This document shows, in pieces, positions 54,726 through 63,813 of a stretch of 64,000 nucleotides of DNA (its first letter is position 1; every line of letters starts with the position of its first letter). A program made the translations under genes and the position numbers. The DNA comes from Neptuniibacter halophilus (GTDB lineage Bacteria > Pseudomonadota > Gammaproteobacteria > Pseudomonadales > Balneatricaceae), in NCBI RefSeq assembly GCF_030295765.1, contig NZ_AP027292.1, positions 1-64,000 on the forward strand, read 5' to 3'. A model generated the notes under the pieces. The model was not told the origin of the DNA. It saw only the letters and a list, made by a program, of their open reading frames with translations, and made no database searches.

Positions 54726-55595
54726 TTACACTGCATAGCGGCCACCCAGCACCTGTAACATGGCAGTAATCACTTTGCGATGACGATCATTGACCCGGTA
54801 TAGCAGATAGTCCGAGCGCGTCTCCTCTGCCTGCTCCAGATTCATAAAATGCAACCTCGGATCCACCCCCGCTTCCCCGGACATCACAAAGCCGATCCCC
54901 AGACCAGCCGCTACCGCCTCTTTTACCAGCTCCCGGCTGCCCAGCGTGAATTTGTAATTCAGGCGGATCTTCAACTGAGCAGCTACCCGATCCACCAGCC
55001 TCTGGGTATTTGAACCGGCTTCCCGGCTGATCAGCGGCAGGGCTTTCAGATCATGCAAACTGATCCGTTCCTGAGCACACCACTCAGGCGTCGCCGGTGC
55101 CGCCACCAGCAGATGCGTTTCATTCAGCACAATGCGCTGCAACCGGGGATCATCCCGGGGTTCGGTGATCAGTGCCATGTCGATCCGCTCCTGCAGCAGG
55201 TCCTGCCAGATCTGCTGAGAACTACCGGAGCTCAGTTCAATCTCGACACTGGGAAAGCGGTGCTGATATTCAGCGATCAATGGCAGCGCGACAAAGGGAT
55301 TATCCACCCCGATCAGCAGTTTACCGGTCAGCTCTGAACTGTTGCTGCTGAGGCTGTCACGAATCCGGTCTTCAAGGGCAAACAGTTGCTGGGTGAGGTC
55401 AAACAGCTCCCTCCCCTGATCCGTCAGCACCACCTGATGTCCCTGTCGATCAAACAAACGCACGCCGTATTCTTTTTCAAGATTACGCACCTGCACCGTC
55501 AGAGCCGGCTGGGTCAGAGAGAGCCGTTCTGCCGCCCGGGTAAAGCTGCCTTCGACCGCTACCCGATGAAATGCCCTGAGTTGCTTATGCCGCAT
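54726..55595 (-). CDS. LysR-family regulator, aminoethylphosphonate-associated type
   Basis: This 289-residue LysR protein has the opening HKQLRAFHRVAVEGSFTRAA and helix-turn-helix LSLTQPALTVQVRNLE, followed by a substrate domain with SSGSSQQIWQDLL. The whole strongly resembles the group annotated as 2-aminoethylphosphonate-catabolism LysR regulators (TIGR03339-type, judged by eye). No AEP degradation gene (phnW, phnX, phnY, phnA-hydrolase) is adjacent. The neighbouring LysR gene 71 bp upstream is of similar type. Confidence 0.85.
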   Translation of the reverse strand: MRHKQLRAFHRVAVEGSFTRAAERLSLTQPALTVQVRNLEKEYGVRLFDRQGHQVVLTDQGRELFDLTQQLFALEDRIRDSLSSNSSELTGKLLIGVDNPFVALPLIAEYQHRFPSVEIELSSGSSQQIWQDLLQERIDMALITEPRDDPRLQRIVLNETHLLVAAPATPEWCAQERISLHDLKALPLISREAGSNTQRLVDRVAAQLKIRLNYKFTLGSRELVKEAVAAGLGIGFVMSGEAGVDPRLHFMNLEQAEETRSDYLLYRVNDRHRKVITAMLQVLGGRYAV

Positions 55596-55666
55596 ACCCC
55601 TCCCGATCCGGCGCGAGTGACCTTAAAAACAGCCGCACATGATCATGCGCACTTGTTATATCCTGC

Positions 55667-56575
55667 TCAGGCGATATCCAACTGTTCCTCTGCAGGCAAA
55701 GCCATACAGCGCTGTTGCAGGGCCAGTTGAATGAAATCCCTGATACCCGGCAGCGTGCTGCGATTTTTCAGCCAGCAGACATGTTCCACCACCTCATCGG
55801 ACAGTTCCCGGATCGGGCGTAGCTCAATCCTTGATTCAGGACGGATATCATTCTCAAAGGCAAAACCGATCCCTAGGCCAAATGACACGGCTTCACAAAT
55901 TTCCTGGCGGTTATCCATCAGAATATGCGAGCAGGGTTCCAGATTCGCCTGACTGAAGCCTTCATCAATCACAAACTGGGTCAGAGAATGGGAGCGGGAA
56001 AAAATTAATGATTCGCGGTTTAGCTGCACCAGTGACACCTCAGATTCACGACACAGCGGATGCCCTGCCGGCAACACCGCCACCAGCCGGTGCGCATGAA
56101 AAGCCAGCCGCAAAGCGCCTTTAGGCTTGTCCAGCAAGGGGCAAAGCGCGATATCGGCTTCCCGGTTCATAACCATTTCCTGACATTTCAGGGATGAGTG
56201 GGATGCAATTTTGAGCCTGACCTGCGGGTAGTGCTGGCGGAAATCAGCAATCAGCGGCATAAACACCAGAGGCGATGCGACCGCCAGACGCAGGCTGATC
56301 TCTCCGCTGATATGCTGCGGGTTGGCGAGCAGTTCGATCGCCCCTTCCAGATCCTGAAACTGTGATGTAATGCGATACAGACGCCGCCCGAGTTCGGTTG
56401 GCACAATACCTTTGCTGAAACGTTCCAGCAGGGGGTACTCAAAACGATTTTCAAGCTTTCTGATCTGCGCCGTAATTGCGGGCTGGCTGACCCCGAGCTT
56501 TTCTGCTGCGCGGGAGAAGTTCCCACACACCACGGTTGCATTAAAGGCACGTATCTCTGCCAGGGAGTAGTCCAT
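55667..56575 (-). CDS. LysR-family regulator, related to its downstream neighbour
   Basis: This 302-residue LysR protein has helix-turn-helix NFSRAAEKLGVSQPAITAQI and an effector domain with ISLRLAVASPLVFMPLIADF. It shares the layout of the LysR product encoded next on the same strand, for instance the ATTITAQ/ALTVQ recognition helix and the GLGIGFxxE/S block near 240. A local duplication or a hetero-regulatory pair is possible. The upstream gap of 612 bp precedes the MscS gene. Confidence 0.88.
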   Translation of the reverse strand: MDYSLAEIRAFNATVVCGNFSRAAEKLGVSQPAITAQIRKLENRFEYPLLERFSKGIVPTELGRRLYRITSQFQDLEGAIELLANPQHISGEISLRLAVASPLVFMPLIADFRQHYPQVRLKIASHSSLKCQEMVMNREADIALCPLLDKPKGALRLAFHAHRLVAVLPAGHPLCRESEVSLVQLNRESLIFSRSHSLTQFVIDEGFSQANLEPCSHILMDNRQEICEAVSFGLGIGFAFENDIRPESRIELRPIRELSDEVVEHVCWLKNRSTLPGIRDFIQLALQQRCMALPAEEQLDIA

Positions 56576-57187
56576 TCAAACTCCTTGTTTGGTATCAGCT
56601 ACGCCGTTTCTGGCGCTTCAGGCATGAAACAAAAACCGGCATGAACAGGCCAGCATCTGACCCGTTGCTGAATCCGCCGGCGGGGGGCTAAAGCACACGG
56701 TTGCTTGTCAAACGATCTTCTTCCTTTGAAGCATTATTACCGGCAACGTCACACCCTAATGCAGGACTGTGACAAAGCAGTTAAATATCAGATTGATATC
56801 CGTTTTCAGTGACCTCAGAAGTGCGGATTCAACGCATCCGGTCATAGGATGGTAAGCGCCAGACGCTGCAGTTCTGGCATCGCCTTTTCAACTTATACTA
56901 TCAACCAATTTAACCTTTCCCCTGCTACACGAATAAAGCGCCTTACCCCATACTGCTTCCATGGATATTCATGGCGGCAGCCACAGCTCACAACAGGGAT
57001 TCAGAAACAGATATGCACTGCGTGCAAATGAACTATTCGCCAGGCAGATAGTCTAGTCATGCGAATACCCATACACTGCCGGCGGCCATTAAAGGGCTGT
57101 GTAGGCGCTTTTATTTTCAACTATGCTGTAACTCATAGTCTGTCTGTGGGCACCCCCCAGCCAGCTTTACAACGGAATCACGACCCT
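56576..57187. other. Long intergenic region before the MscS gene
   Basis: This 612-bp gap is bounded by divergent genes. It holds the promoters of the LysR gene and of the MscS gene. A weak inverted repeat GCCAGA...TCTGGC occurs at about 56859-56879. Short frames (e.g. 56849-57031, 57059 onward) lack support. No RNA gene or mobile element was recognised. Part of it may be a decayed gene. Confidence 0.4.
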
Positions 57188-59350
57188 ATGCTCAGAACCT
57201 GCTTGCTGTATCTTCTGCTCGCTCTGACAATCCCCGTCATGGCCGCAGTTGATGGTGGCGAAGACCCACAGTTTCAGTACTCCTCCGAAAAAATGGCTTC
57301 TTTCCTGTTCATGCAACATGCCATGGACCGTAAAGAACAGCTCATTGAAAGCCTCGGACGCTGGCCGGAACAGCAGCAGGCCATCTTTTCAAGCCTGAGT
57401 AAAAATCAGGGATGGGATGGCATCAGCGAACTGCTGATGGTGCTGGGATTTGCCCTGCTTGTCGGCTTTGCTGCTGAGAGCCTGATCGCCTACAAACTGC
57501 GCAGCCTGAGCCTGAAAATACGCGATCAGAAGTGTGAAAACTGGCATGAAAGCCTGGGCTTTCTGCTACTACGCAGTTTCTTCAGCCTGATTGCTCTGGG
57601 CGTATTTGCACTGGCCGCCTATGCGATTCCGCTGATTCTGTATCACCCCCAGGACAGTTTCCACAGCACCCTTGAAGAGCTGATCGGACTGATCATCAAG
57701 ATTCGTGCACTGGCGATCATCGCACAGATGTTCTGGGCACCTAACGCGTCGGGCCTGCGCCTGATGCATATGGAGTGTCAGGATTCTCAGGGGTTTTATC
57801 GCTGGACGCTGGGCTTTATCAGCTTCTACCTGATCTCCACCGCAGCCTGGAAGCTGCTGTTCCAGCATGGTATCGATCCGATCATGTTCGCGCTTATTGT
57901 TCCGGTTAACGGGCTGATACTGAATCTGGTCGCGATCATATTTATCTACGCGCACCGCAAAACCATCACCCACCTGTTTACCAATGGCTATGAGTCCGCC
58001 TCTTTACTGTTGCAGTTTATCCGCCAGAGCTGGCCCACGCTTCTGACCATCTGGCTGATGCTGCTCTGGACCATCTGGGCCAGTAACGAGTTTCTCGGCT
58101 ACTACACTCAGGCAGATCACCTGACACCGGCCTGGTGGCTGACCCTGAGTTTCCCGCTGCTTGACCGGATTCTGTATGTGCTGATGAGCCGCCTTAAGGG
58201 TGTAAGCTGGCTGCAGAGCCGCACCTATGAACAGCGCTGCGACCGCTTTATCTCCCGCAGCCTGCTGATCTTCCGGATCAGTATATTCGTGGCTGTGCTC
58301 TATCACCTCACCAACACAATCGGCTACGACACCCTGTCCATGCTGACCGACAACTTCGGCAATCTGTTTGATAAGTTCCGTGACGTCGTGGTGGTGCTGA
58401 TTGTCGCCTACGCCATCTGGGAGATTATCCAGTCAGCTATTGAACGTCATCTGCCCGAAGAGCTGCCAGAAGAAGACGCCGCAATGGCAACGCTGGAGGG
58501 TGAAGGCGGCGGTGCCGGGGCGAGTCGTTCTGAAACACTGCTGCCGCTGGTGCGCTCATTTTTGCTGGTTTTCCTGCTGGTCACCGTCACCCTGACGGTG
58601 ATGAGTATCTCCGGCGTACAGATCGGCCCTCTGCTGGCGGGTGCCGGGATTATCGGTATTGCCGTGGGTTTTGGGGCCCAGAAACTGGTTCAGGATGTGA
58701 TCTCCGGGATCTTCTTCCTCCTCGATGATGCCTTCCGCCGCGGTGAATACATTGAGGCTGCGGGCCTTCGCGGCACCGTGGAAAGGATCTCTATCCGTTC
58801 GATCCGTCTGCGCCATCATCTGGGGGCGGTACAAACCATTCCGTTTGGCGAAATGGCGACTATTACCAATTTGTCACGCGACTGGATCACAATGAAGCTC
58901 GAGTTCCGCCTGGCCTACGACACCGATATCGAAAAAGTACGTAAGATCATTAAACGGGTCGGTCAGGAGATGCTCACACATGAAGAGTATGGCCAGCATT
59001 TCCTGCTGCCGCTTAAGTCTCAGGGCGTGATCCGCATCGAAGAATCAGCACTGATCTGCCGGATGAAATTCACCTGTGTTCCGGGAGAACAATGGGTGAT
59101 CCGCCGCGAAGCTTACCGTCTGGTTAAAGAAGCACTAAGCGAGAACGGCATTCACTTTGCTCATCGTTCCGTCCACGTGCTGATGCCAGATCAGAATGGC
59201 ACCACGGAGGAGAACAGCGATGATCAGACACCCCAGCGGCGCATGCTGCTTGGTGCTGCGGCACTCGAAGGAAGTGCAGAGCTGCGTCGGCATGACAAAA
59301 TCGATGATGAAAAAGCTAATCCGATCGGGGCCGACAGTGACAGCGTTTAA
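57188..59350 (+). CDS. MscS-family mechanosensitive channel, YbiO-like
   Basis: This 720-residue inner-membrane protein has a signal peptide (LLYLLLALTIPVMAAVDG), many helices (about 90-460) and a C-terminal MscS core (about 495-690). In the core, the pore helix reads AGAGIIGIAVGFGAQKLVQD and is followed by the beta-domain text RGTVERISIRSIRLRHHLG. The length and the extra helices fit YbiO/MscM-type channels. It releases solutes under osmotic downshock. The start at 57188 is favoured because it gives a normal signal peptide; an ATG 43 codons upstream does not. Confidence 0.9.
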   Translation: MLRTCLLYLLLALTIPVMAAVDGGEDPQFQYSSEKMASFLFMQHAMDRKEQLIESLGRWPEQQQAIFSSLSKNQGWDGISELLMVLGFALLVGFAAESLIAYKLRSLSLKIRDQKCENWHESLGFLLLRSFFSLIALGVFALAAYAIPLILYHPQDSFHSTLEELIGLIIKIRALAIIAQMFWAPNASGLRLMHMECQDSQGFYRWTLGFISFYLISTAAWKLLFQHGIDPIMFALIVPVNGLILNLVAIIFIYAHRKTITHLFTNGYESASLLLQFIRQSWPTLLTIWLMLLWTIWASNEFLGYYTQADHLTPAWWLTLSFPLLDRILYVLMSRLKGVSWLQSRTYEQRCDRFISRSLLIFRISIFVAVLYHLTNTIGYDTLSMLTDNFGNLFDKFRDVVVVLIVAYAIWEIIQSAIERHLPEELPEEDAAMATLEGEGGGAGASRSETLLPLVRSFLLVFLLVTVTLTVMSISGVQIGPLLAGAGIIGIAVGFGAQKLVQDVISGIFFLLDDAFRRGEYIEAAGLRGTVERISIRSIRLRHHLGAVQTIPFGEMATITNLSRDWITMKLEFRLAYDTDIEKVRKIIKRVGQEMLTHEEYGQHFLLPLKSQGVIRIEESALICRMKFTCVPGEQWVIRREAYRLVKEALSENGIHFAHRSVHVLMPDQNGTTEENSDDQTPQRRMLLGAAALEGSAELRRHDKIDDEKANPIGADSDSV

Positions 59351-59353
59351 ACA

Positions 59354-59367
59354 CTCCGCTGACGGAG
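59354..59367 (+). terminator. Short GC-rich hairpin after MscS gene
   Basis: CTCCG (59354-59358), loop CTGA and CGGAG (59363-59367) lie four bases after the MscS stop. The following sequence contains only a broken T-rich run, so it is at most a weak terminator. Confidence 0.35.
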
Positions 59368-59458
59368 CGATATCACTTTACTTTTATCGCCAGATAACCC
59401 TGCATAAAAGGGTTTATGCCGAAAAAGCCCACAATAACCAAGGATAAGGGACAGGTTC

Positions 59459-60679
59459 TTGAACAAACTGGATAACTGCCGCCTGCTGATCTACAGCCAC
59501 GACTCCTTTGGGCTGGGCCACCTGCGCCGTTGCCGTACGCTGGCCCACGCGCTGGTAGACCGCTACAAAGGTCTTTCCGTTCTGATCCTGACCGGCTCGC
59601 CGATTATCGGTCGCTTTGATTTTAAAGCCCGGGTCGATTTTGTCCGGATTCCCGGCGTCATCAAACTGCATAATGGCGAATATACACCCCTTGGTCTGCA
59701 TATCGATCTGGCTGACACCCTCGCCCTGCGCGAGTCGATTATCCTGCATACCGCGCAAACCTTCGCCCCCGATCTGTTTCTGGTAGACAAAGAGCCGACC
59801 GGACTCAAGGGAGAGGTTAAATCCACACTGGAGATGTTTGCCAACACCCCGACCCGCTGTGTGCTCGGGCTGCGTGATGTTATGGACGATCCTGAACTGC
59901 TTGAACGTGAATGGCAGCAGAAAGCGGTGTGGCCGGTGCTGGAGGAACTCTATGATGAGCTATGGGTTTACGGTCCTGAAAGTCTGGGCAGCCCGCTGCA
60001 GGGATTAAGCATGGAACATAAGGTGGCCGACAAACTGATGTACACCGGCTACCTGCCCCGGCAACTGCCCGAAGCGATTCAGCCTGAGGCCCTGCAACTG
60101 CCACAACAGCCCTATATTCTGGTGACATCCGGTGGCGGCGGTGACGGCGTCGAGATGGTCGACTGGGTGATCCGCACCTATGAACAGCAATCGCAACCGA
60201 TGCCCGCCTTTATCGTACTGGGCCCTTTCATGCCGCTGGCGGACCGGACCCGGTTCCAGCAGCGCGCCGCTCAGTTGGCGCAGGTTGAGACCCTCGATTT
60301 CAGTGAAAATCTCGAACACCTGATGGCTAACGCCCATGCGGTGATAGCCATGGGTGGTTACAACACCTTCTGCGAAATTCTCTCCTTCGACCGGCCGGCC
60401 CTGATTCTGCCCCGCAGCCAGCCCCGCCGCGAACAACTGATCCGGGCACGCAAAGCCCAGCAACTCGGGCTGCTCAACTACCTGCCTCTGGAGAGCGAAC
60501 GCACAGCAGAACAGATGCATCAAGCGATTCAGCAACTGGTTGAACAGGCCCCGCCGTCTGCGGCCGCTGGCTGCGGATTGCTCAGCGGGCTCGATTTTGT
60601 TACCGACCGGGTCGGTCGGCTGATCGGTACCGAGGCCAGCCAAAACTCTTTTTTATCACAGAGCCCATATCGTCTATGA
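59459..60679 (+). CDS. MurG-like glycosyltransferase (first of tandem pair)
   Basis: This 406-residue GT-B enzyme has the N-terminal nucleotide-sugar-fold loop FGLGHLRRC (about 17-25) and the C-terminal donor-binding blocks TSGGGGDG and AMGGYNTFCEILSF. It starts at TTG (59459) behind AAGGGACAGG, since no ATG fits. Donor and acceptor are unknown. It begins a glycan gene cluster and overlaps the next gene by four bases. Confidence 0.85.
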   Translation: MNKLDNCRLLIYSHDSFGLGHLRRCRTLAHALVDRYKGLSVLILTGSPIIGRFDFKARVDFVRIPGVIKLHNGEYTPLGLHIDLADTLALRESIILHTAQTFAPDLFLVDKEPTGLKGEVKSTLEMFANTPTRCVLGLRDVMDDPELLEREWQQKAVWPVLEELYDELWVYGPESLGSPLQGLSMEHKVADKLMYTGYLPRQLPEAIQPEALQLPQQPYILVTSGGGGDGVEMVDWVIRTYEQQSQPMPAFIVLGPFMPLADRTRFQQRAAQLAQVETLDFSENLEHLMANAHAVIAMGGYNTFCEILSFDRPALILPRSQPRREQLIRARKAQQLGLLNYLPLESERTAEQMHQAIQQLVEQAPPSAAAGCGLLSGLDFVTDRVGRLIGTEASQNSFLSQSPYRL

Positions 60680-61836
60680 CACGTCCTGCAAAAATCCTTT
60701 TCTATGTACAGTATCTGCTCGGCATCGGCCATGTCCGTCGCGCAGCCCTTAATGTCCGTGCGATGTGTGACGCGGGTCTGCAGGTCGATGTGGTATTCGG
60801 CGGTGCACCGGTCGAACATATCAGCTTCGCCCCGGCCCGCATGCACTATCTTGATCCGGTTAAAACCTCAGATCTGGGGTTTACCGGTCTGGTCAAAGTT
60901 GATGGCAGCGAGCTGACTGAGGCCGATAAGGCCAGCCGAACCCGGGCCTTACTCTCAATCTGCGATGCGCTGCAACCGGACCTGATCGTTACCGAAACCT
61001 ATCCCTTTGGCCGCCGCCAGATGCGCTTTGAGCTGAAACCCCTGCTGCGCTGGAGCGCTGAACAGACCCATAAGCCCGTGGTCATCAGCTCGATCAGGGA
61101 TATCTTGCAGGCGCGCCGGGATGAACGGGAACTGGAAACCGTCGAGCTGGTACAGCGCTATTATGACCATATTCTGGTACACGGCGATCCTGAGTTTACC
61201 CCGTTGCAGGCCAGCTTTTCCCGTACAGAACAGATTGCCGATAAAATTGCCTACAGTGGATACGTGTGCCCACCGCCTCTGCCCGCTGTCAGCCGGGAAA
61301 AATTGATTGTCGTTTCTGCCGGAGGCGGCGCCACCGGCCGGGATATCCTGCAAACCGCCGCTCAGTTACAACACTCTGGTTTTGCCGCAGATCATGAGTG
61401 GCTGCTGATTACCGGACCGAACATGCCACCTGAGGACAAAGCCTTTATTCAGACCTTTCAGGGGCCACGGCTTGAGGTCGTTGAGCTGGCAGATGATTTC
61501 GTAGGCTGCCTTAACCGCGCTGCCGCTTCCGTCTCCATGGCCGGCTACAACACCGTCATGGACCTGCTGCAGACTTCGGTTCCGGCCGTTGTTGTGCCGT
61601 TTGAGGCGGTCAAGGAGACAGAACAACTGGCACGCAGCGAACTGCTGGAAGCTCAGGATCTGCTGAAAATCATCCGCGAAAACCAGCTCTCCCCCGAAAC
61701 CCTGAAAAGGGCACTGGAACAGGTGATCGGTCAGTCTGGTCAGCGTCCGCAGATAGATATCGAAGGTGCTGCGACCACCGCCCGACTGGTCAAACAGTGG
61801 GCCGAGGCCGGTACGGCCTATCAGGAGAACCCCTGA
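60676..61836 (+). CDS. MurG-like glycosyltransferase (second of tandem pair)
   Basis: This 386-residue GT-B enzyme has the same layout as its upstream neighbour: LLGIGHVRR (about 14-22), VSAGGGATG and SMAGYNTVMDLL. The shared landmarks suggest that the two genes arose by duplication and transfer related sugars in sequence. It is followed immediately by the deacetylase-like gene (ATG next to the stop). Confidence 0.85.
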   Translation: MTRPAKILFYVQYLLGIGHVRRAALNVRAMCDAGLQVDVVFGGAPVEHISFAPARMHYLDPVKTSDLGFTGLVKVDGSELTEADKASRTRALLSICDALQPDLIVTETYPFGRRQMRFELKPLLRWSAEQTHKPVVISSIRDILQARRDERELETVELVQRYYDHILVHGDPEFTPLQASFSRTEQIADKIAYSGYVCPPPLPAVSREKLIVVSAGGGATGRDILQTAAQLQHSGFAADHEWLLITGPNMPPEDKAFIQTFQGPRLEVVELADDFVGCLNRAAASVSMAGYNTVMDLLQTSVPAVVVPFEAVKETEQLARSELLEAQDLLKIIRENQLSPETLKRALEQVIGQSGQRPQIDIEGAATTARLVKQWAEAGTAYQENP

Positions 61837-62583
61837 ATGGCTGACTGGAAGCAATTAGTAAAGGAACTCGAGCAATGGCAGCGTCCGCTCACGCTCTGGT
61901 GGCGGGATGATGATGTCAGTCGCGACACGCCGGCATTACGCCAGCTACTGCAGTTGGCCGATCAATATCAGGTGCCGGTTCATCTGGCGACCATTCCGCA
62001 ACTGACAGAGGATAGCCTGATCACGCTGATCGATACCACCCGGGCCCCCTGCTACATCTTGCAGCATGGTATCTGCCATCAGAACAATGCCCGTGAAGGC
62101 CAGCGTAAAATCGAACTGGGTGGCCAGTTAACTGCCACTGCCGCGTTGAGCGCTCTGGCCGAGGGCCGGCACCAGTTGCAGCAACAGTTTGCCTGCCGCT
62201 ATCTGGATATTCTGGTGCCGCCGTGGAACCGGATCGATCCAGAACTGCTCAGCTCACTCTCAGCGCTTGGATATCAGCGGCTTTCTGTTCTGGGCCCGCG
62301 CGCTCCTCAGGCAGAACCGGCAGAGCTGAATGTACACCTTGATATCATCGACTGGAAACAGCGCAGGTTTGCCGGCGAAGCCCGCTTGCTGCAGCAGATA
62401 ATTGACAACCTGCAGGCCCGCCGCCGCGGAGAACTGGACCCGGATGAACCTTACGGGTTGATGACCCACCATCTGGATCATGATGCAGAGTGCTGGGCGT
62501 TTCTCAGCCGTTTATTTGCCTGTCTGAAACCATTTTCCCATCTTAACTGGGCTGGCGGCCCGGCATTGCTCGAAGCGAAATAA
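61837..62583 (+). CDS. Polysaccharide-deacetylase-like protein
   Basis: This 248-residue protein has the WWRDDDVSRDT motif (R23, D24, D25, D26) that resembles the metal-binding start of NodB-type deacetylases, and a further VPPWNRIDPEL block. The second metal motif (HxxxH) shows as H-D-Q type text, LTHHLDHDAE. Its position between glycosyltransferase genes fits removal of acetyl groups from the growing glycan. Metal site and activity are inferred from motifs only. Confidence 0.75.
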   Translation: MADWKQLVKELEQWQRPLTLWWRDDDVSRDTPALRQLLQLADQYQVPVHLATIPQLTEDSLITLIDTTRAPCYILQHGICHQNNAREGQRKIELGGQLTATAALSALAEGRHQLQQQFACRYLDILVPPWNRIDPELLSSLSALGYQRLSVLGPRAPQAEPAELNVHLDIIDWKQRRFAGEARLLQQIIDNLQARRRGELDPDEPYGLMTHHLDHDAECWAFLSRLFACLKPFSHLNWAGGPALLEAK

Positions 62584-62592
62584 AGGTTACCT

Positions 62593-63813
62593 GTGAAAAA
62601 AATTACTCTGGTTCTGAAAGGCTACCCACGACTCTCCGAAACCTTTATCGCTCAGGAGATTCATGCGCTTGAGCAGCGCGGATTCGAGATCACACTGGTT
62701 TCACTGCGCCACCCGACCGATAAACGCACTCATCCGATCCATGATCAGATCCGGGCTGATGTCATCTATCTGCCGGAGTACCTGCATCACGAACCCGGAC
62801 GCGTACTCAAAGCCGCATGGGCCTGCCTGCGCCGTTATCCGGTTGGTTCCGCAATCAAAGCATTGTGGCGGGATTTTAAGCGGGATCACAGCCGCAACCG
62901 GGTGCGTCGCTTCGGTCAGGCACTGGTACTGGCAGCGGAGATGCCACCCGGTACCGAACAGCTTTATGCCCACTTTCTGCATACACCGGCTTCAGTCACC
63001 CGCTACGCAGCGCTGCTGACCGGCATCCGCTGGAGCTGTTCTGCCCACGCCAAAGATATCTGGACCAGCCCGAGCTGGGAGTTAAAAGAGAAACTGCAGG
63101 AGCTGGACTGGCTCTCGACCTGCACCCGGGCTAACTTTGATTACCTGCGGAGTCTGGCTGACCGGCCGGAGAAAGTTCAACTGGTCTATCACGGGCTCGA
63201 TTTTAAACGCTTTGCCGCACCGCAAGCATCCGGGCAGACACAGGCTTCGACACCGGTCAGGATTATCAGCGTCGGCCGCGCCGTCGAGAAAAAAGGCTAC
63301 GATGACCTGCTGACAGCCCTGTCGCAACTGCCTGCGGAGCTCGACTGGCAGTTCACTCATATCGGTGGCGGTGGCCTGCTGAAATCCCTTCAGGCACAGG
63401 CCCGTTCGCTCAATATCGAAGACCGGATTCAGTGGCTGGGCGCCCTGCCACAAAAAGAGGTGCTGGCAGCTTACCGCAACAGCGACCTGTTCGTGCTCGC
63501 CAGTAAAATCGTCGCCGACGGCGATCGGGATGGCCTGCCCAATGTACTGATGGAAGCCCAGAGCCAGAAACTTTGCTGCCTGGCGACCGATATATCCGGT
63601 ATCCCCGAACTGATTAACCATGGCGAAAACGGCTGGCTGGTGCCGCAGGCGGATCCCGCTGCCCTGACCTCCGCGCTGGAAACGCTTATCCGTGACTCCC
63701 AACTGCGTCAGGCACTGGGCCAGAAAGGTCAGGAGCTGTTACAGCAGCGGTTTGATGTGGAACTGGGCATTGATCAGCTCAGCGAACTGTTCCTCCGATC
63801 GTCTGCGCCATGA
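62593..63813 (+). CDS. Glycosyltransferase family 4 (GT-B) enzyme
   Basis: This 406-residue GT4 enzyme opens KKITLVLKGYPRLSETFIAQ and has the donor domain with VYHGLDFKRF, VGRAVEKKGYDDLL and PNVLMEAQSQKLCCLATDIS (E286-x7-E-like retaining motif region). The N-terminal SETFIAQEI is typical of colanic-acid WcaL-type enzymes. Translation starts at GTG (62593) behind AAGGT. Its stop overlaps the next ATG by four bases. Confidence 0.88.
   Translation: MKKITLVLKGYPRLSETFIAQEIHALEQRGFEITLVSLRHPTDKRTHPIHDQIRADVIYLPEYLHHEPGRVLKAAWACLRRYPVGSAIKALWRDFKRDHSRNRVRRFGQALVLAAEMPPGTEQLYAHFLHTPASVTRYAALLTGIRWSCSAHAKDIWTSPSWELKEKLQELDWLSTCTRANFDYLRSLADRPEKVQLVYHGLDFKRFAAPQASGQTQASTPVRIISVGRAVEKKGYDDLLTALSQLPAELDWQFTHIGGGGLLKSLQAQARSLNIEDRIQWLGALPQKEVLAAYRNSDLFVLASKIVADGDRDGLPNVLMEAQSQKLCCLATDISGIPELINHGENGWLVPQADPAALTSALETLIRDSQLRQALGQKGQELLQQRFDVELGIDQLSELFLRSSAP

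Noticed and set aside
56849..57031. 60-residue plus-strand frame upstream of the MscS gene
   Set aside because: It has no supporting motif and an unusual composition, and it lies in a region best explained as promoter DNA.
57059..57187. N-terminal extension of the MscS gene from an upstream ATG
   Set aside because: The added 43 residues would bury the signal peptide; the ATG at 57188 gives a normal secreted start.
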